Below, in pieces: positions 19,001 through 28,170 of a stretch of 64,000 nt of DNA. This DNA comes from CAVRAW01 sp963716135 (GTDB lineage Bacteria > Planctomycetota > Planctomycetia > Pirellulales > JADZDJ01). The notes beneath the pieces are model-generated. The model saw nothing but the letters and a program-made list of their open reading frames with translations. It was not told the origin of the DNA and searched no databases. Every line of letters starts with the position of its first letter. The stretch's first letter is position 1. The DNA is taken from assembly GCA_963716135.1 (NCBI GenBank), contig OY970289.1, positions 2,480,001 to 2,544,000 on the forward strand, in the 5' to 3' direction. Both the position numbers and the translations under genes were made by a program.

Positions 19001-19981
19001 TGCCGCGTGCAAGAACTCAGCGGGCGGCGCCGGCTACCGGCGCCCAGCGGCGAGGCGTGGACGGTATCGCTCGAGCCGTTCGACCTGGTGGCGGTTCGAT
19101 TTTCATCGCCGGATGTCCAAGTGTCCGCGCCGCAACTGGTGCCGGATGAGAAGTTGAAAACGGCGCTGGAGCATCACGTGCAACACCTCCGCCAGCGGTT
19201 GATCACGTTGTTGTCAAATCAACAATCGCTGAAGGCGCTGAGCAATCCGAATTTCGAATTGGCGGCGCGGGGCGGGCAGATTCCTGGGTGGTCGCTTGTG
19301 AATCCCGCGGCGGGTGAGGCAACGCTCGATGCCGACAGCGCTCCTGCCGTGGCTGGGAATCCCGCAGGCAAACAATCGGTGCGTCTGACTAGCACTGGCC
19401 CGGTGGTGTCGCTGCACAGCGAACCGTTTGCAGCCCCCACGACGGGCCGGCTGAGCGTGCTGATGTGGCTGCGCACCGACGATCCGGCAAAGCAACCCTC
19501 GCTGCGTCTGGCCATTGAAGGGGAGCACGAGGAAAAGGCCTATTACGTGTTCGCCCCGGTCGGACTGGGCCAGCCGCCGCCACAGCAGATTCAACAGGAA
19601 TGGTCGCAGTTCTTGCTGCAGGTCGACGATCTGCCTGTCACCGGCATGGAGAAGCTGCGCGTGCACTTCGATTTAATGGGTCCGGGGCGCGTGTGGATCG
19701 ACAATGTTCAATTATTCGACTTGTATTTCAATTCAGAAAACGAATCGGCCCAACTGAAAAAGATCGTGGCCCTGGCCGATTTCCAATTGCAATCGGGAAA
19801 GCTGGGCGATTGCCTGCGCGAGTTGGACGGATATTGGCCCAGATATTTGGCCGCCTACGTGCCGTTGCCGCCAAGCACCATCGCCAACGGGCAACCCCAA
19901 CCGCCCGCCGCCACGCAGCCGCCCTTGAAACAAGCCGCCAAACCCAGTGGTCCCATCGATTGGCTGCGAAGCCGATGGTAG
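16053..19981 (+). CDS. very large exported glycoside-hydrolase-like protein, with an apparent frameshift near 18391
   Basis: Two consecutive frames form one protein of about 1309 residues once a missing base at the GG of 18391-18392 is supplied. The first frame reads LFDSPDAQ; the second continues ALRPTLPPAARVDDVLVSLG. A hydrophobic export segment (WWILVLAAAILWPSIVAAA) lies near residue 35. The middle (VEYLNYVGYGGQMLTVMADG; FDREGLKLIPALQFAAPLP; HPSFAGLAIEMSADS) looks like a TIM-barrel glycosidase of the GH10/GHL type, with conserved Asp/Glu-bearing strand ends. The C-terminal part (RVWIDNVQLFDLYF) resembles a CBM4/9-like jelly-roll carbohydrate-binding module. Substrate and activity are unknown. 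It is followed after 72 bp by a GT2 gene in the same direction. Confidence 0.7.
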
Positions 19982-19988
19982 CGATTTA

Positions 19989-20025
19989 CTCCCTCTCCCT
20001 CAGGGAGAGGGCCGGGGTGAGGGTG
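19989..20025. repeat. palindromic REP-like intergenic element, copy 1
   Basis: CCCTCTCCCT CA GGGAGAGGG (19991-20011) followed by CCGGGGTGAGGGT. The same core plus tail recurs at 43647-43683 inside hemH. Confidence 0.75.
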
Positions 20026-20053
20026 AATCGTCGAACCCCTAACGGATAAATCA

Positions 20054-20881
20054 ATGTCAACTACCATCATCGTCCCCTGTTTCAACGAAGCTCAGCGGCT
20101 GTACACGTTGCGATTCCGCGAGTTTGCGGCAACCCATCCCGACGTGCGGTTTCTGCTGGTGAACGACGGCAGCCGCGATCATACGCTGCTCTTGTTGGAG
20201 CAACTTCGCGCAACCAATCCGTCGGGTTTCGAGGTGTTGAATTTGCCGCACAACTGCGGCAAGGCGGAAGCGGTGCGCCAGGGTGTGCTGCATGCCGCCA
20301 GCGCCCGGCCCGAATACATCGGGTTTTGGGATGCCGATCTGGCGACGCCGCTGGAAGCGATTCCGCAGTTCACAAGCGCGTTGGACCGACGTCGGGAAGT
20401 GTCGCTGGCAATCGGAGTGCGCTTGCCGCTTTTGGGCCACCGTATCGAGCGCCACCCGCTGCGGCGCAGGCTGGGACAAATGTTTTGCTACGCGGCATCG
20501 CTGATCCTCGGCGCGGCATTCCGAGATACTCAGTGCGGCGCAAAGCTGTTCCGCGCGACTCCGGAAATGATGGCGGCGTTCGCACAGCCGTTCCACTCGC
20601 GCTGGATTTTCGACGTGGAAATCCTGGCGCGGCTGGTTGCGCTGCGCGGCCACGAATCACCCACGATCCTGGATGAAATCGTCTACGAACTGCCGCTGGA
20701 TAGCTGGCAAGACGTCGCCGGCTCGAAACTGAAATCCACCGATTTCGTCAAAGCCTTCGTGGAATTGACCGCCATCTGGTGGCACTATTTGCGGCCCGGC
20801 GCGCCGCCATTGGCGATTCCGGCCGCCTTGGCCGGCGAAAACTCAGTCGCTCCGGCCCAAACAACTCGCCGTGCGGCATGA
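20054..20881 (+). CDS. family 2 glycosyltransferase, dolichyl/polyprenyl-phosphate glucosyltransferase-like
   Basis: 275 residues. It has the GT-A fold signatures TIIVPCFNEAQRL (about 4-16), LLVNDGSRDHT (about 34-44), NCGKAEAVRQGV and the DXD-containing YIGFWDADLATPLEAIP (about 94-110). Then DTQCGAKLFRA and SRWIFDVEILARL follow, which mark the ALG5/DPG synthase-like branch. It probably transfers a sugar from a nucleotide donor to a polyprenyl phosphate at the cytoplasmic face, making the lipid-linked donor used by GT-C enzymes. The GT39 enzyme encoded convergently next door (stops 1 bp apart) and the TMTC-like pair upstream are plausible users. There is no C-terminal membrane anchor. Confidence 0.85.
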   Translation: MSTTIIVPCFNEAQRLYTLRFREFAATHPDVRFLLVNDGSRDHTLLLLEQLRATNPSGFEVLNLPHNCGKAEAVRQGVLHAASARPEYIGFWDADLATPLEAIPQFTSALDRRREVSLAIGVRLPLLGHRIERHPLRRRLGQMFCYAASLILGAAFRDTQCGAKLFRATPEMMAAFAQPFHSRWIFDVEILARLVALRGHESPTILDEIVYELPLDSWQDVAGSKLKSTDFVKAFVELTAIWWHYLRPGAPPLAIPAALAGENSVAPAQTTRRAA

Positions 20882-20882
20882 T

Positions 20883-22673
20883 CTACTGCTTGGAGTCGGC
20901 GCCCCGCTGCGCCAGAGCGGTTTTTCGCCCCAGCACCAACACCGTCCCGCTGCGCGGAAATTCGGCGCGGCGATCGACGATCACAATCTCCGCCGGCAAC
21001 TGCGCCTTCAATCGCGCGAAGTGCTCCTCCGTGGTTACTACAAACGAATCACCGGATTCATTCAGAAACTCCACGACGCGTTGCAAATTCTTGCACGCTT
21101 CCACGCGCCCGCACGTGTAGTACACCAGGCTGGGGCGAAAATATCCGAACTGCGCCACGTGCGGCGTCCCTTCGGCGTGGCGACGGATCGCCTCGGCCAC
21201 GCCCGGGCTGGGTTGAAACCGATCGAACCGCACCGCCACGCCGGCAAACAGCGCCAAGCAGAATGCCGTGGCGGTGATCGCCAATCCAATCACAGTTGCG
21301 CGCCGCCTTTGCACTTCTGCCAACACGAGGCAAGCCACGCCGCCGGCGATGAGGATCGCGCCGAGCAGTCCGACCAGGGCCAAATCGTTCCGCAATTCCG
21401 GCGCAACGCCAAGTCGCTCCAGGATGGATTGGCCGCCGACTTTTCCATAGGCCACAAGCGGCGCAACGACCGCCGTGGTCAAACCCACCAGCAGAAGCGA
21501 ACCGAACGACAAGCGCGGCCACCAGCGATGCACGCTTGCCGGACGCACAAGCCAGCGATCCAAAAAGCATGCCGTCGCCAATGCCAACGCCGGATACGCC
21601 GGCAGCGCGTAATTGGGCAACTTGGTGCTGGCCAGCGAAAAGAAACCCACAAAAACGATGACCCAGCAGGCCAGAAATTTCGCTCCGCGCTGCATCTCCT
21701 CGCGGCCACGGCAGCGGCGGACCAGATCGATCGTCGCAGGAATTCCAAAAATCGACCACGGGAAAAATCCGGCCAATATCGCCGGCACGTAATACCAGAT
21801 TCCGCCGCCGTGATTATCCATGGCGTTGGTGAAGCGCCCGAAATTTTGCCGGCCGAAGAATTCCTTCAGAAATTCTCCGTGCGTTTGCCAGCCGACTAAG
21901 GCAAACCAAGGCCCGGCGACCACCAACACCGTCACGATGGCCGTGATGGGCCGCATCGACCAGGCCGCCCGCACGATACGCCCCGGCGTGAAGCGGCGCA
22001 AGAACAAAACCAGCCGATCGCCCCAGGTGGCGCCGGCCGGCAGTTGCCCAATCGGGTCGCGCACCAGCAAGTACAACCCCAGCGCGGCGCCCGGCAGCAC
22101 GACCCCGATCGGGCCTTTCACCAGCACCGCCACGCCCATCGCCGCGTAGATTGTGGCCCAAGCGAGCCAGGGCAGGGGGGCCGCCTCAGAACCTGCGGAA
22201 TTGTCTTGCCAATTCTCGCGCCGCGCGAACAAGTACAGCGCTAGCGTGCAAAAGAACACCAAAAAACTATCCGGCGTCGCTGCCCGCGCCACCACGTCGA
22301 ACATCAGCGCCGTCGTTATGGCCAGTCCCGCCCACAGGCCGACATTGGCGTTGAACAATCGGCGGCCCAATCGATAAGTCAAAAGCGCGGTGCCGACGCC
22401 AAACACCCCCGACCAGAACCGCGCTGCAAATTCCGTCACGCCGAACAGATAGAAACCGGTCCGCATCATCCAGAACATCAGCGGCGGTTTGTGCGCGAAC
22501 AGTTCGTCGTTGAAGTACGGCACGACCCATTCGTGCCGCTGGTGCATTTCCACGGCCGACCGGGCAAAGAAAGCTTCGTCCTGATCCCACAGCCGCGTGG
22601 CGCCCAAGTTCGTGAAGAACACGATCGCCCCTACCGCTGCGATTAAAAGCTGATGTCGAACCGATTGCCGCAT
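20883..22673 (-). CDS. GT39/ArnT-like integral-membrane glycosyltransferase
   Basis: 596 residues with about a dozen hydrophobic segments. The first periplasmic loop has LWDQDEAFFARSAVEM, the acidic metal/catalytic motif of PMT/ArnT (GT-C) enzymes, followed by FAHKPPLMFWMM, typical of ArnT-like members. Family members transfer a sugar from a polyprenyl-phosphate donor to protein or lipid A at the periplasmic face. The gene lies 109 bp after the ATP-grasp/GNAT gene on the same strand and may be the last cistron of the kamA cluster. The acceptor cannot be deduced from the sequence. Confidence 0.85.
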   Translation of the reverse strand: MRQSVRHQLLIAAVGAIVFFTNLGATRLWDQDEAFFARSAVEMHQRHEWVVPYFNDELFAHKPPLMFWMMRTGFYLFGVTEFAARFWSGVFGVGTALLTYRLGRRLFNANVGLWAGLAITTALMFDVVARAATPDSFLVFFCTLALYLFARRENWQDNSAGSEAAPLPWLAWATIYAAMGVAVLVKGPIGVVLPGAALGLYLLVRDPIGQLPAGATWGDRLVLFLRRFTPGRIVRAAWSMRPITAIVTVLVVAGPWFALVGWQTHGEFLKEFFGRQNFGRFTNAMDNHGGGIWYYVPAILAGFFPWSIFGIPATIDLVRRCRGREEMQRGAKFLACWVIVFVGFFSLASTKLPNYALPAYPALALATACFLDRWLVRPASVHRWWPRLSFGSLLLVGLTTAVVAPLVAYGKVGGQSILERLGVAPELRNDLALVGLLGAILIAGGVACLVLAEVQRRRATVIGLAITATAFCLALFAGVAVRFDRFQPSPGVAEAIRRHAEGTPHVAQFGYFRPSLVYYTCGRVEACKNLQRVVEFLNESGDSFVVTTEEHFARLKAQLPAEIVIVDRRAEFPRSGTVLVLGRKTALAQRGADSKQ

Positions 22674-22782
22674 GGCGACTCCCTTCGCGCTAGCAACAGA
22701 ATTCCGTGACCCAGATGATGTGCGGATAAGTTATCCAGCGATGCCCCGCAGGCCAACTCCATCTGGCACTGCTAGCACTCGA

Positions 22783-24321
22783 TTACGGCCGATCGAGTCG
22801 TTTGCCGATCGTGATTTTTCCATCCCCGATTCGATAGAAGTCGCCGATTTCGCTCTGCATTCGATACCCGCATCGGCGGTAGAACGCGCGGGTCGGCTCG
22901 TAAGCGGCGGTTGAAGAAGTGTCCGCCAAAATCCACCGTCCGCCGGCAGCGCGAATCCGCTGTTCAACGTCATCGAGCAGTTGCCGGCCAATGCCCCGAT
23001 TTTGCTCCGCAGGCGCGACCACGATCCAATACAAATCGAAAGTGGCATCGGTCATCGGCGCCAGACCGTAGCAAGCCCATCCCACTGTTTTGCCTGCCTG
23101 TTGCGCCACAAGCGCTAGATACTGCCCGCCGGCGCCGTGACGCTCCGCTTCCAGCAGCAGCTCATCGGCCACTTCGATTTCGTCCGGGCGAAAGATTCCA
23201 CAGGCGCGAGTCATTTCCACTAGCGCAGCCCGTTCGCCCTTTTGCATTCGGCGCACGGCAACGGCCGATGCCTCCTTTCTGCGTTGTGCGGGCTGCTTTC
23301 TGCCTTTCGACCTTGCGAATGCCACCTGCACCAATCGCTCTGCAAACTGCCGATACTCGATCCCGCCCGCCGTAAGCATTCGTGCCAGTCCCGCGCCCGG
23401 GCCTAGATCCGGATTGGCATTCACCTCGAGCACAAAGATGCTTCCTTGCTCGTCAACGCGAAGATCGACCCGCGCGTAATCCCGGCAGCCGGTCAGGCGG
23501 TACGCCTCGGTGGCCGCGGCGATCAATTGCCGCTCTAAGCTCGACTCAACCTTCGCTGGGCACCGCACGGGCGTCGCTCGATCGTCGGCGCTTCGGGAAT
23601 TCCATTTGCCTGCATAGGTCACAATCGGCCATTTCATTTCGGGCGATGCCTGAAATTCAATTTCCGCCACGGGCAATGCCTGAAGCTCGGGCAATTCGAT
23701 GATCCCAACGTTGAATTCCCGGCCGGCGATGTAACGCTCCACAACCACGCTGCCGCAGCGCTTCTGAATATTGGCCACTTGCCGAACGAGTCCTGGCCAA
23801 TCACTAACGACGGATTCCTGCCCGATTCCCAGGCTCGCATCCTCGCAAGCCGGTTTAACAAACAGCGGCCCCTGCTCCAGCCAAGATCGCAGCGGCGATT
23901 CCGGCGGCGGCTGATTCGGCGGCGCCTCGATGAACGCGGCCGTCGGCACCGCGGCGCCGGCCAACAATCGCTTGGTTTGTGCCTTGTTTCTGGTTAGCGC
24001 CAAACATTCCGCAGGCGCACCGGTGTACGCCAGTCCAAGCGTTTCCAACAGCGCCGCAATATGTGCCTCGCCGGCCGAATCGCCCGCGAAACTTTCACAT
24101 AAATTCAAAACGACATCCGGCCGCATGTCTTCGAGTTGACGCGCTAAGATAGCGGCTGACTCGCAGATTGGCAAATCGACGACCCGATGCCCCGCCGCCC
24201 GCAACGACTCACCCAGCGCGGCCACCGACTGCATCACGCCAGCCTCAGAAGCGGCATCGGGGTGCTCCGCCGCTAGCACCGGCGCATTGTACAGCACGCA
24301 TACGTGCAGCGATTGTGCCAC
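22783..24321 (-). CDS. D-Ala-D-Ala-ligase-like ATP-grasp enzyme fused to a GNAT acetyltransferase
   Basis: About 512 residues. I place the start at GTG 24321, two bases after the stop of the upstream gene, because the longer open frame further upstream is a shadow of that gene. Residues 1 to about 335 are an ATP-grasp ligase: VVLNLCESFAGD, LGLAYTGAPAECLALTRNKAQTK, GPLFVKPACEDASLGI, VVVERYIAGREFNVGI and, at the metal site, ARVDLRVDEQGSIFVLEVNANPD. Residues about 360-512 are a GNAT domain with the acetyl-CoA loop QNRGIGRQLL and the family-like FDLYWIVVAP and FYRRCGYRM. ATP-grasp ligases of this group join an amine to a carboxylate using ATP. The fused domain would acetylate an amine, perhaps the product or substrate. 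It is translationally coupled to the upstream ATP-grasp gene. Confidence 0.8.
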   Translation of the reverse strand: MAQSLHVCVLYNAPVLAAEHPDAASEAGVMQSVAALGESLRAAGHRVVDLPICESAAILARQLEDMRPDVVLNLCESFAGDSAGEAHIAALLETLGLAYTGAPAECLALTRNKAQTKRLLAGAAVPTAAFIEAPPNQPPPESPLRSWLEQGPLFVKPACEDASLGIGQESVVSDWPGLVRQVANIQKRCGSVVVERYIAGREFNVGIIELPELQALPVAEIEFQASPEMKWPIVTYAGKWNSRSADDRATPVRCPAKVESSLERQLIAAATEAYRLTGCRDYARVDLRVDEQGSIFVLEVNANPDLGPGAGLARMLTAGGIEYRQFAERLVQVAFARSKGRKQPAQRRKEASAVAVRRMQKGERAALVEMTRACGIFRPDEIEVADELLLEAERHGAGGQYLALVAQQAGKTVGWACYGLAPMTDATFDLYWIVVAPAEQNRGIGRQLLDDVEQRIRAAGGRWILADTSSTAAYEPTRAFYRRCGYRMQSEIGDFYRIGDGKITIGKRLDRP

Positions 24322-24323
24322 GG

Positions 24324-25351
24324 CTAAATCGGGACAAGTTGTGAAGACGAACGGTTTGCTGTTTCGGCCATCGCCAGCCGCGCCAGCGCCGCGGCGACGA
24401 TGCGGCCAATCAAATCCTGATAACCAATGGCCACTCCCTCGGCCAATAGCACCAGATCGCTCGCGCCGGCGCCAGGCCAGGCAGCGGATTGGCTTCGAGG
24501 AAATACGGCATCCCGTCGCGCAGCCGGAAGTCGATGCGGGCCACGTCGCGGCAACCCAGCGCCCCAAACGCCGCCAGCGCGGCCTGGCGCACCGCGGCGT
24601 CGTCGGCCGGGCTCAGCCGCGCCGGAATTTCGTAATGCACCTGCCGACGCCAATCGCGCTTCACCTCCAGGCCGTACACAAACGGCCCGGCTGGCTTCAG
24701 CGGCATGACGCGCATCACGCCGAGAATCTGCGGCGGAGCATTCCCAACCAACCCCACCGTCAGTTCATCGCCGTTGACGTACTCTTCCACCAAGACAGGC
24801 TGACGATATGTTTCCTGACAGCTTTCCACCGCCTCGAACAAGTCGGCGCGCTGGCTCACAAGGCTGGCGCGAGAAATTCCCTTGCTCGATCCTTCAAACG
24901 CCGGTTTGACGATCACCGGCAGCGGCAGCGCGGCGAGTTGTTCCGCACGATCGGCGGCCGATCCGCGGACCAACACCGCAGCCGGAACCACCACCCCCGC
25001 CTCGCGCACCAATCGCCTGGCACAGTCCTTGTCCAGCGCGGCGGCCAACGTCAACGGATCCGATCCCGTGTATGCAATGCCGAACATTTCCAGCACCGCC
25101 GGAACCCAAGCCTCGCGGCACCGCCCGATGCCGCGCCCTTCGGCAAGATTGAAGACCAAATCCGGCGGCGGCCCGGCCAACAAGCGCCGCACCAGCGGCG
25201 CGCCGTCCCCCATCCGTTCCACCTCATGCCCCAGCGAGCCAATCGCGGCGGCAATCGCCGAAATCGTTTCCGGCGAATCGAACTCTTCCTCGCCGTCGCT
25301 TTCGTGCGGGCCGGCATGGGAACGAACGGTATATGTCAAACCGATCTTCAC
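24324..25351 (-). CDS. D-Ala-D-Ala-ligase-like ATP-grasp enzyme, with an apparent frameshift near 24466
   Basis: GTG start at 25351. The main frame gives MKIGLTYTVRS at the N-terminus, DLVFNLAEGRGIG, FGIAYTGSDPLTLAAALDKD, LPVIVKPAFEGSSKGI, VLVEEYVNGDELTVGL and the Mg-binding DVARIDFRLRDGMPYFLEAN. After FLEANPLPGLAP the frame runs into an unrelated tail. The neighbouring frame supplies a proper ending (GASDLVLLAEGVAIGYQD, then IGRIVAAALARL) to TAG at 24324-24326. One missing base near 24466 explains this, giving about 342 residues, the normal Ddl size. It is probably a ligase of an amino acid or peptide rather than the housekeeping Ddl, because it sits between kamA and a second ATP-grasp gene. 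Confidence 0.75.
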
Positions 25352-25374
25352 AATTGCATTCCTGCTACGGCGAT

Positions 25375-26730
25375 CTACCGCGGCGACCTCGGTTTTCGGC
25401 GGCGCGATTGCCTTGCGCTGGGAGGAACCAGCGGTTGCCCATCGCCGCTGAGCACCGCCGCCACACCTTCCGGCGGCAGCGAATCGTGCCGCACAATTTC
25501 CGCCGCATCGTTCGCCGGCCGATCGCCCGGCGTGTAGCGGAAAATCATTCCCTCATAGTTCCGCAGCACCAGCGCGTTATCGGAAACCGAAATCAGATAA
25601 TTCGGCGAAAGCGGGATCTTGCCGGCGCCGTGCAAGCCATCGATCACATACGTCGGCACCGCCAGTCCGGAAACATGGCCGCGAAGTGCCTCGATGATTT
25701 CAATCCCCTTCCAGGCCGACGTGCGGAAATGCCCCGCCCCGGTCACCGGATCGCAATGGAACAGATAATACGGCCGCACTTTGATGCGCAACAACCCGCG
25801 CACCAATTCTCGCATGGTCTCGACCGAATCGTTCACGCCCTTCAGCAGCACCGAATGATTGTGCACCGGCATGCCGGCGTTCACCAACAGGCGGCAGGCG
25901 TGCGTCGCTTCGGGCGTGATCTCCCGGGGATGATTGAAGTGCGTCTGAATCCAGACTTTCTCCGCCTCGGCCAGCAGATCGACCACTTCCGCGTCGAACA
26001 GCCGCTGCGGCAAGGTGACCGGCACGCGCGTGCCGACGCGAATCACATCTATGTGCTCGATCGCCGCCAACTGCTCCACGAACCAGCGGAGCTTGGCGAT
26101 GGGCAGCGTCAGCGGATCGCCGCCGGAAAGAATCACGTCGCGAATCGCAGTGGTGCGGCGGATATATTCGATCATTTGACATTCGTCGTGGCTGGGCGCA
26201 TCCCAGCCGTCGCGATCCATCGTCACGCGCTTGCGCGTGCAAAAGCGGCAGTACATGCTGCACACCGGAGTGGTGATCACCAGCGCCCGGTCCGGATAGC
26301 GATGGGTGATGCCCGGCACCGGCGAATCGCGGTCTTCCTCCAGCGGATCGTTCAACTCCACGCTGGAGCCATTCACTGCTTCTTGCGGCGACGGCACCGC
26401 TTGCAAGCGAATCGGATCCAGCGGGTCTGCCGGATCAATCAAAGAAAAATAGTACGGCGGAATCGCCAGCCGATACTTGGTTTCCAACGCCGCAAGCGCC
26501 GCGATGTGCTGCGCCGACATGGGCAACAGCTCGGCAAGCTCGGCCGTGGTCCGCACGGAATGTTGGCGCTGCCAGCGCCAATCTTCCCAAAGCTGATCGG
26601 GCACATCGTGCCAACGTGGATGGCGCACGCCACGAGAATGGTGCGCCGAACCAGGAGGTTCTTCAGTCTCGCCCGTCACGATGCCGCCCACGGGCGAGGC
26701 CAGGGGCGCTGCGTCATTCAGTTCGTTCAT
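25375..26730 (-). CDS. kamA: KamA-family lysine 2,3-aminomutase (radical SAM, PLP)
   Basis: About 451 residues from ATG 26730; an in-frame ATG at 26796 is an alternative start. The radical-SAM cluster motif is CSMYCRFCTRKR (CxxxCxxC). SGGDPL follows, as in other KamA proteins. The PLP lysine region is GAGKIPLSPNYLIS. Two Asp residues known in clostridial lysine 2,3-aminomutase to hold the substrate side-chain amine (Asp293 and Asp330 there) have counterparts in FHCDPVTG and TYVIDGLHG, so L-lysine to beta-lysine is a likely reaction. EpmB, the EF-P-modifying relative, is shorter. Its gene ends 23 bp before the first ATP-grasp gene on the same strand, so the three appear to be an operon. Confidence 0.85.
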   Translation of the reverse strand: MNELNDAAPLASPVGGIVTGETEEPPGSAHHSRGVRHPRWHDVPDQLWEDWRWQRQHSVRTTAELAELLPMSAQHIAALAALETKYRLAIPPYYFSLIDPADPLDPIRLQAVPSPQEAVNGSSVELNDPLEEDRDSPVPGITHRYPDRALVITTPVCSMYCRFCTRKRVTMDRDGWDAPSHDECQMIEYIRRTTAIRDVILSGGDPLTLPIAKLRWFVEQLAAIEHIDVIRVGTRVPVTLPQRLFDAEVVDLLAEAEKVWIQTHFNHPREITPEATHACRLLVNAGMPVHNHSVLLKGVNDSVETMRELVRGLLRIKVRPYYLFHCDPVTGAGHFRTSAWKGIEIIEALRGHVSGLAVPTYVIDGLHGAGKIPLSPNYLISVSDNALVLRNYEGMIFRYTPGDRPANDAAEIVRHDSLPPEGVAAVLSGDGQPLVPPSARQSRRRKPRSPR

Positions 26731-26872
26731 CGCTAGAGGGCGAAAAGCCTCCTCCAAGAGTTGGGTAGCTCGTCCAAGATGCCGCCATGCTCCCATTCAG
26801 CCCGCCGCGCGCTTTGTACCACGGCCATTCACGGCGGGCAAGTGGGTGGCGGCGCCCGAGCTTTGTCAGCCG

Positions 26873-27643
26873 TCAGGCCATCCGAAAAAGTGTTCGAGCG
26901 TTGCTGGTTGTCTGTCGGGCGAACTCGTCGAAGCTCGTTTTCCGCACCTCAGCCAGCATCCGGGCGGTATGAATCAGATTGGCCGGCTCGTTCCGCTTGC
27001 CCCGCAGCGGATCAGGGGAAAGATAAGGACTGTCGGTCTCGACCAAAATGCGATCGTCCGGCACCGTGGTTGCCACCTCCCGCAAATCCCCCGACTTCTT
27101 GAACGTGACCATTCCTGCAAAGCTGATGTACAACCCCAACTGCACACACTCGTCGGCGGTGGCGGCCGTGCCGGTGAACGAATGCATCACGCCCACCAGC
27201 GGGCCCCGCTTTCGCGCCTTGCGCAGCATCGCCAGCACGTCGGCATCACTTTCGCGAGTGTGCACTACAAACGGCAAGTCGCTCTTTTGCGCCAGCCGCA
27301 AATGCCGATCGAAATAATCCTGCTGCACGTCAAAAGGGCTGTAATCCCAGTGGCGGTCCAAGCCCGTTTCGCCGATGGCCACAACCTTCGGCGAATCGAC
27401 CAGTTCGACAATTCGTTCCCAATCGCCCGGTTTCGCTTGCCCACAATAGTTGGGTTGAATGCCGACTGCGGCATAAATCTGCGGATAGTCGGCCGCCAAT
27501 CGCACGACCGCCGCACTGGAATCAGCCGTTACGCCAATGGCGACAATTTTTTCGACACCCGCCGCCACGGCCCGCGCAATCACGTCGGCCCGATCCGCAT
27601 CGAACTCTTCCTGATCCAGGTGCGCGTGGGTATCGATGAGCAT
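26873..27643 (-). CDS. tatD: TatD-family metal-dependent hydrolase/DNase
   Basis: 256 residues, the usual length. The metal-binding HxH is in MLIDTHAHLD. AIGETGLDRHWD carries the bridging Glu, PFVVHTRES and GVMHSFTGT the further His residues, and ILVETDSPYLSP the catalytic Asp. TatD proteins are 3'-5' DNases or deoxyribonuclease-like enzymes involved in DNA repair and turnover. It lies 142 bp before kamA on the same strand; a functional link is doubtful. Confidence 0.93.
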   Translation of the reverse strand: MLIDTHAHLDQEEFDADRADVIARAVAAGVEKIVAIGVTADSSAAVVRLAADYPQIYAAVGIQPNYCGQAKPGDWERIVELVDSPKVVAIGETGLDRHWDYSPFDVQQDYFDRHLRLAQKSDLPFVVHTRESDADVLAMLRKARKRGPLVGVMHSFTGTAATADECVQLGLYISFAGMVTFKKSGDLREVATTVPDDRILVETDSPYLSPDPLRGKRNEPANLIHTARMLAEVRKTSFDEFARQTTSNARTLFRMA

Positions 27644-27650
27644 GGCAAAC

Positions 27651-27731
27651 GAAACGATAAATGATAAATGCTAAACGATAAACGGCAGACATCCGATTGC
27701 CGGCATTTATCGTTTATCGTTTATCGCTTAG
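27651..27731. repeat. intergenic inverted word-repeat element (CGATAAA type)
   Basis: The left arm (27651-27686) repeats GATAAATG/CGATAAAC words. The right arm (27698-27731) is TTTATCG repeated. They could pair into a long hairpin around a short GC-rich loop. The right arm overlaps the stop codon of the upstream gene at 27721-27723. Confidence 0.7.
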
Positions 27732-28154
27732 CGTTGGCTCCCAGCAGCTCTTCCAACGATGCCAGGTGGCCCCGGGCATTGCCCAGCGCTTCTTCGGCCA
27801 GGGCACGAGCTTCGGGATCCCCCGCCAAATCCGCAACACACCGCTCGATGGCCGCGATGTCCTGCTTTTGATAATACGCCATCTCGGTGAGCAAATAGTC
27901 CAGCGACAGGTCGTGCGTATCGGTAAACGCCATGGGAAATTCGCCGTATCCCGCTACGCGCGTCGGCCCATCAGTAGATCCGAAATCCGCTGTGAGTACA
28001 TCTGATAGTCGGCCACGATGTGATCCAACAATTGCTTGGCCCGCGCGTCGCCGTCATGAATCCAAGGGCAAGCGTCGGCCAGGTACATCGGGAACGCCCG
28101 ATAGACGATCGTCAATAATCGATTGAGCGCGACATTGGGATTGCTTCTGGCCAT
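27721..28154 (-). CDS. conserved-looking ~144-residue helical protein of unknown function, split by an apparent frameshift near 27960
   Basis: Two short frames, 28154-27954 (66 residues, RAFPMYLADACPWIHDGD and HIVADYQMYSQRISDLL) and 27933-27721 (70 residues, FTDTHDLSLDYLLTEM and YYQKQDIAAIERCVADL), look like halves of one protein. Reading the second frame upstream of its ATG gives VAGYGEFP, which joins smoothly to MGRR of the first. One missing base in the CGCGCG stretch at 27957-27964 would produce 144 residues. The product is soluble, acidic and all-helical, possibly a four-helix bundle. I recall similar unsplit planctomycete proteins but cannot verify this. It lies 16 bp after nuoN and may be cotranscribed. 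Confidence 0.6.
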
Positions 28155-28170
28155 GCGATCCGGTTCTCGG

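Noticed and set aside
24322..24567. N-terminal extension of the ATP-grasp/GNAT protein
   Set aside because: Its residues read through the end of the upstream ligase gene in the wrong frame; the GTG at 24321 right after that gene's stop is a better start.
24287..26736. Two overlapping plus-strand frames of 416 and 467 codons opposite the ATP-grasp and kamA genes
   Set aside because: Their translations are Arg/His/Gln-rich and motif-free, mirrors of the conserved genes on the minus strand.
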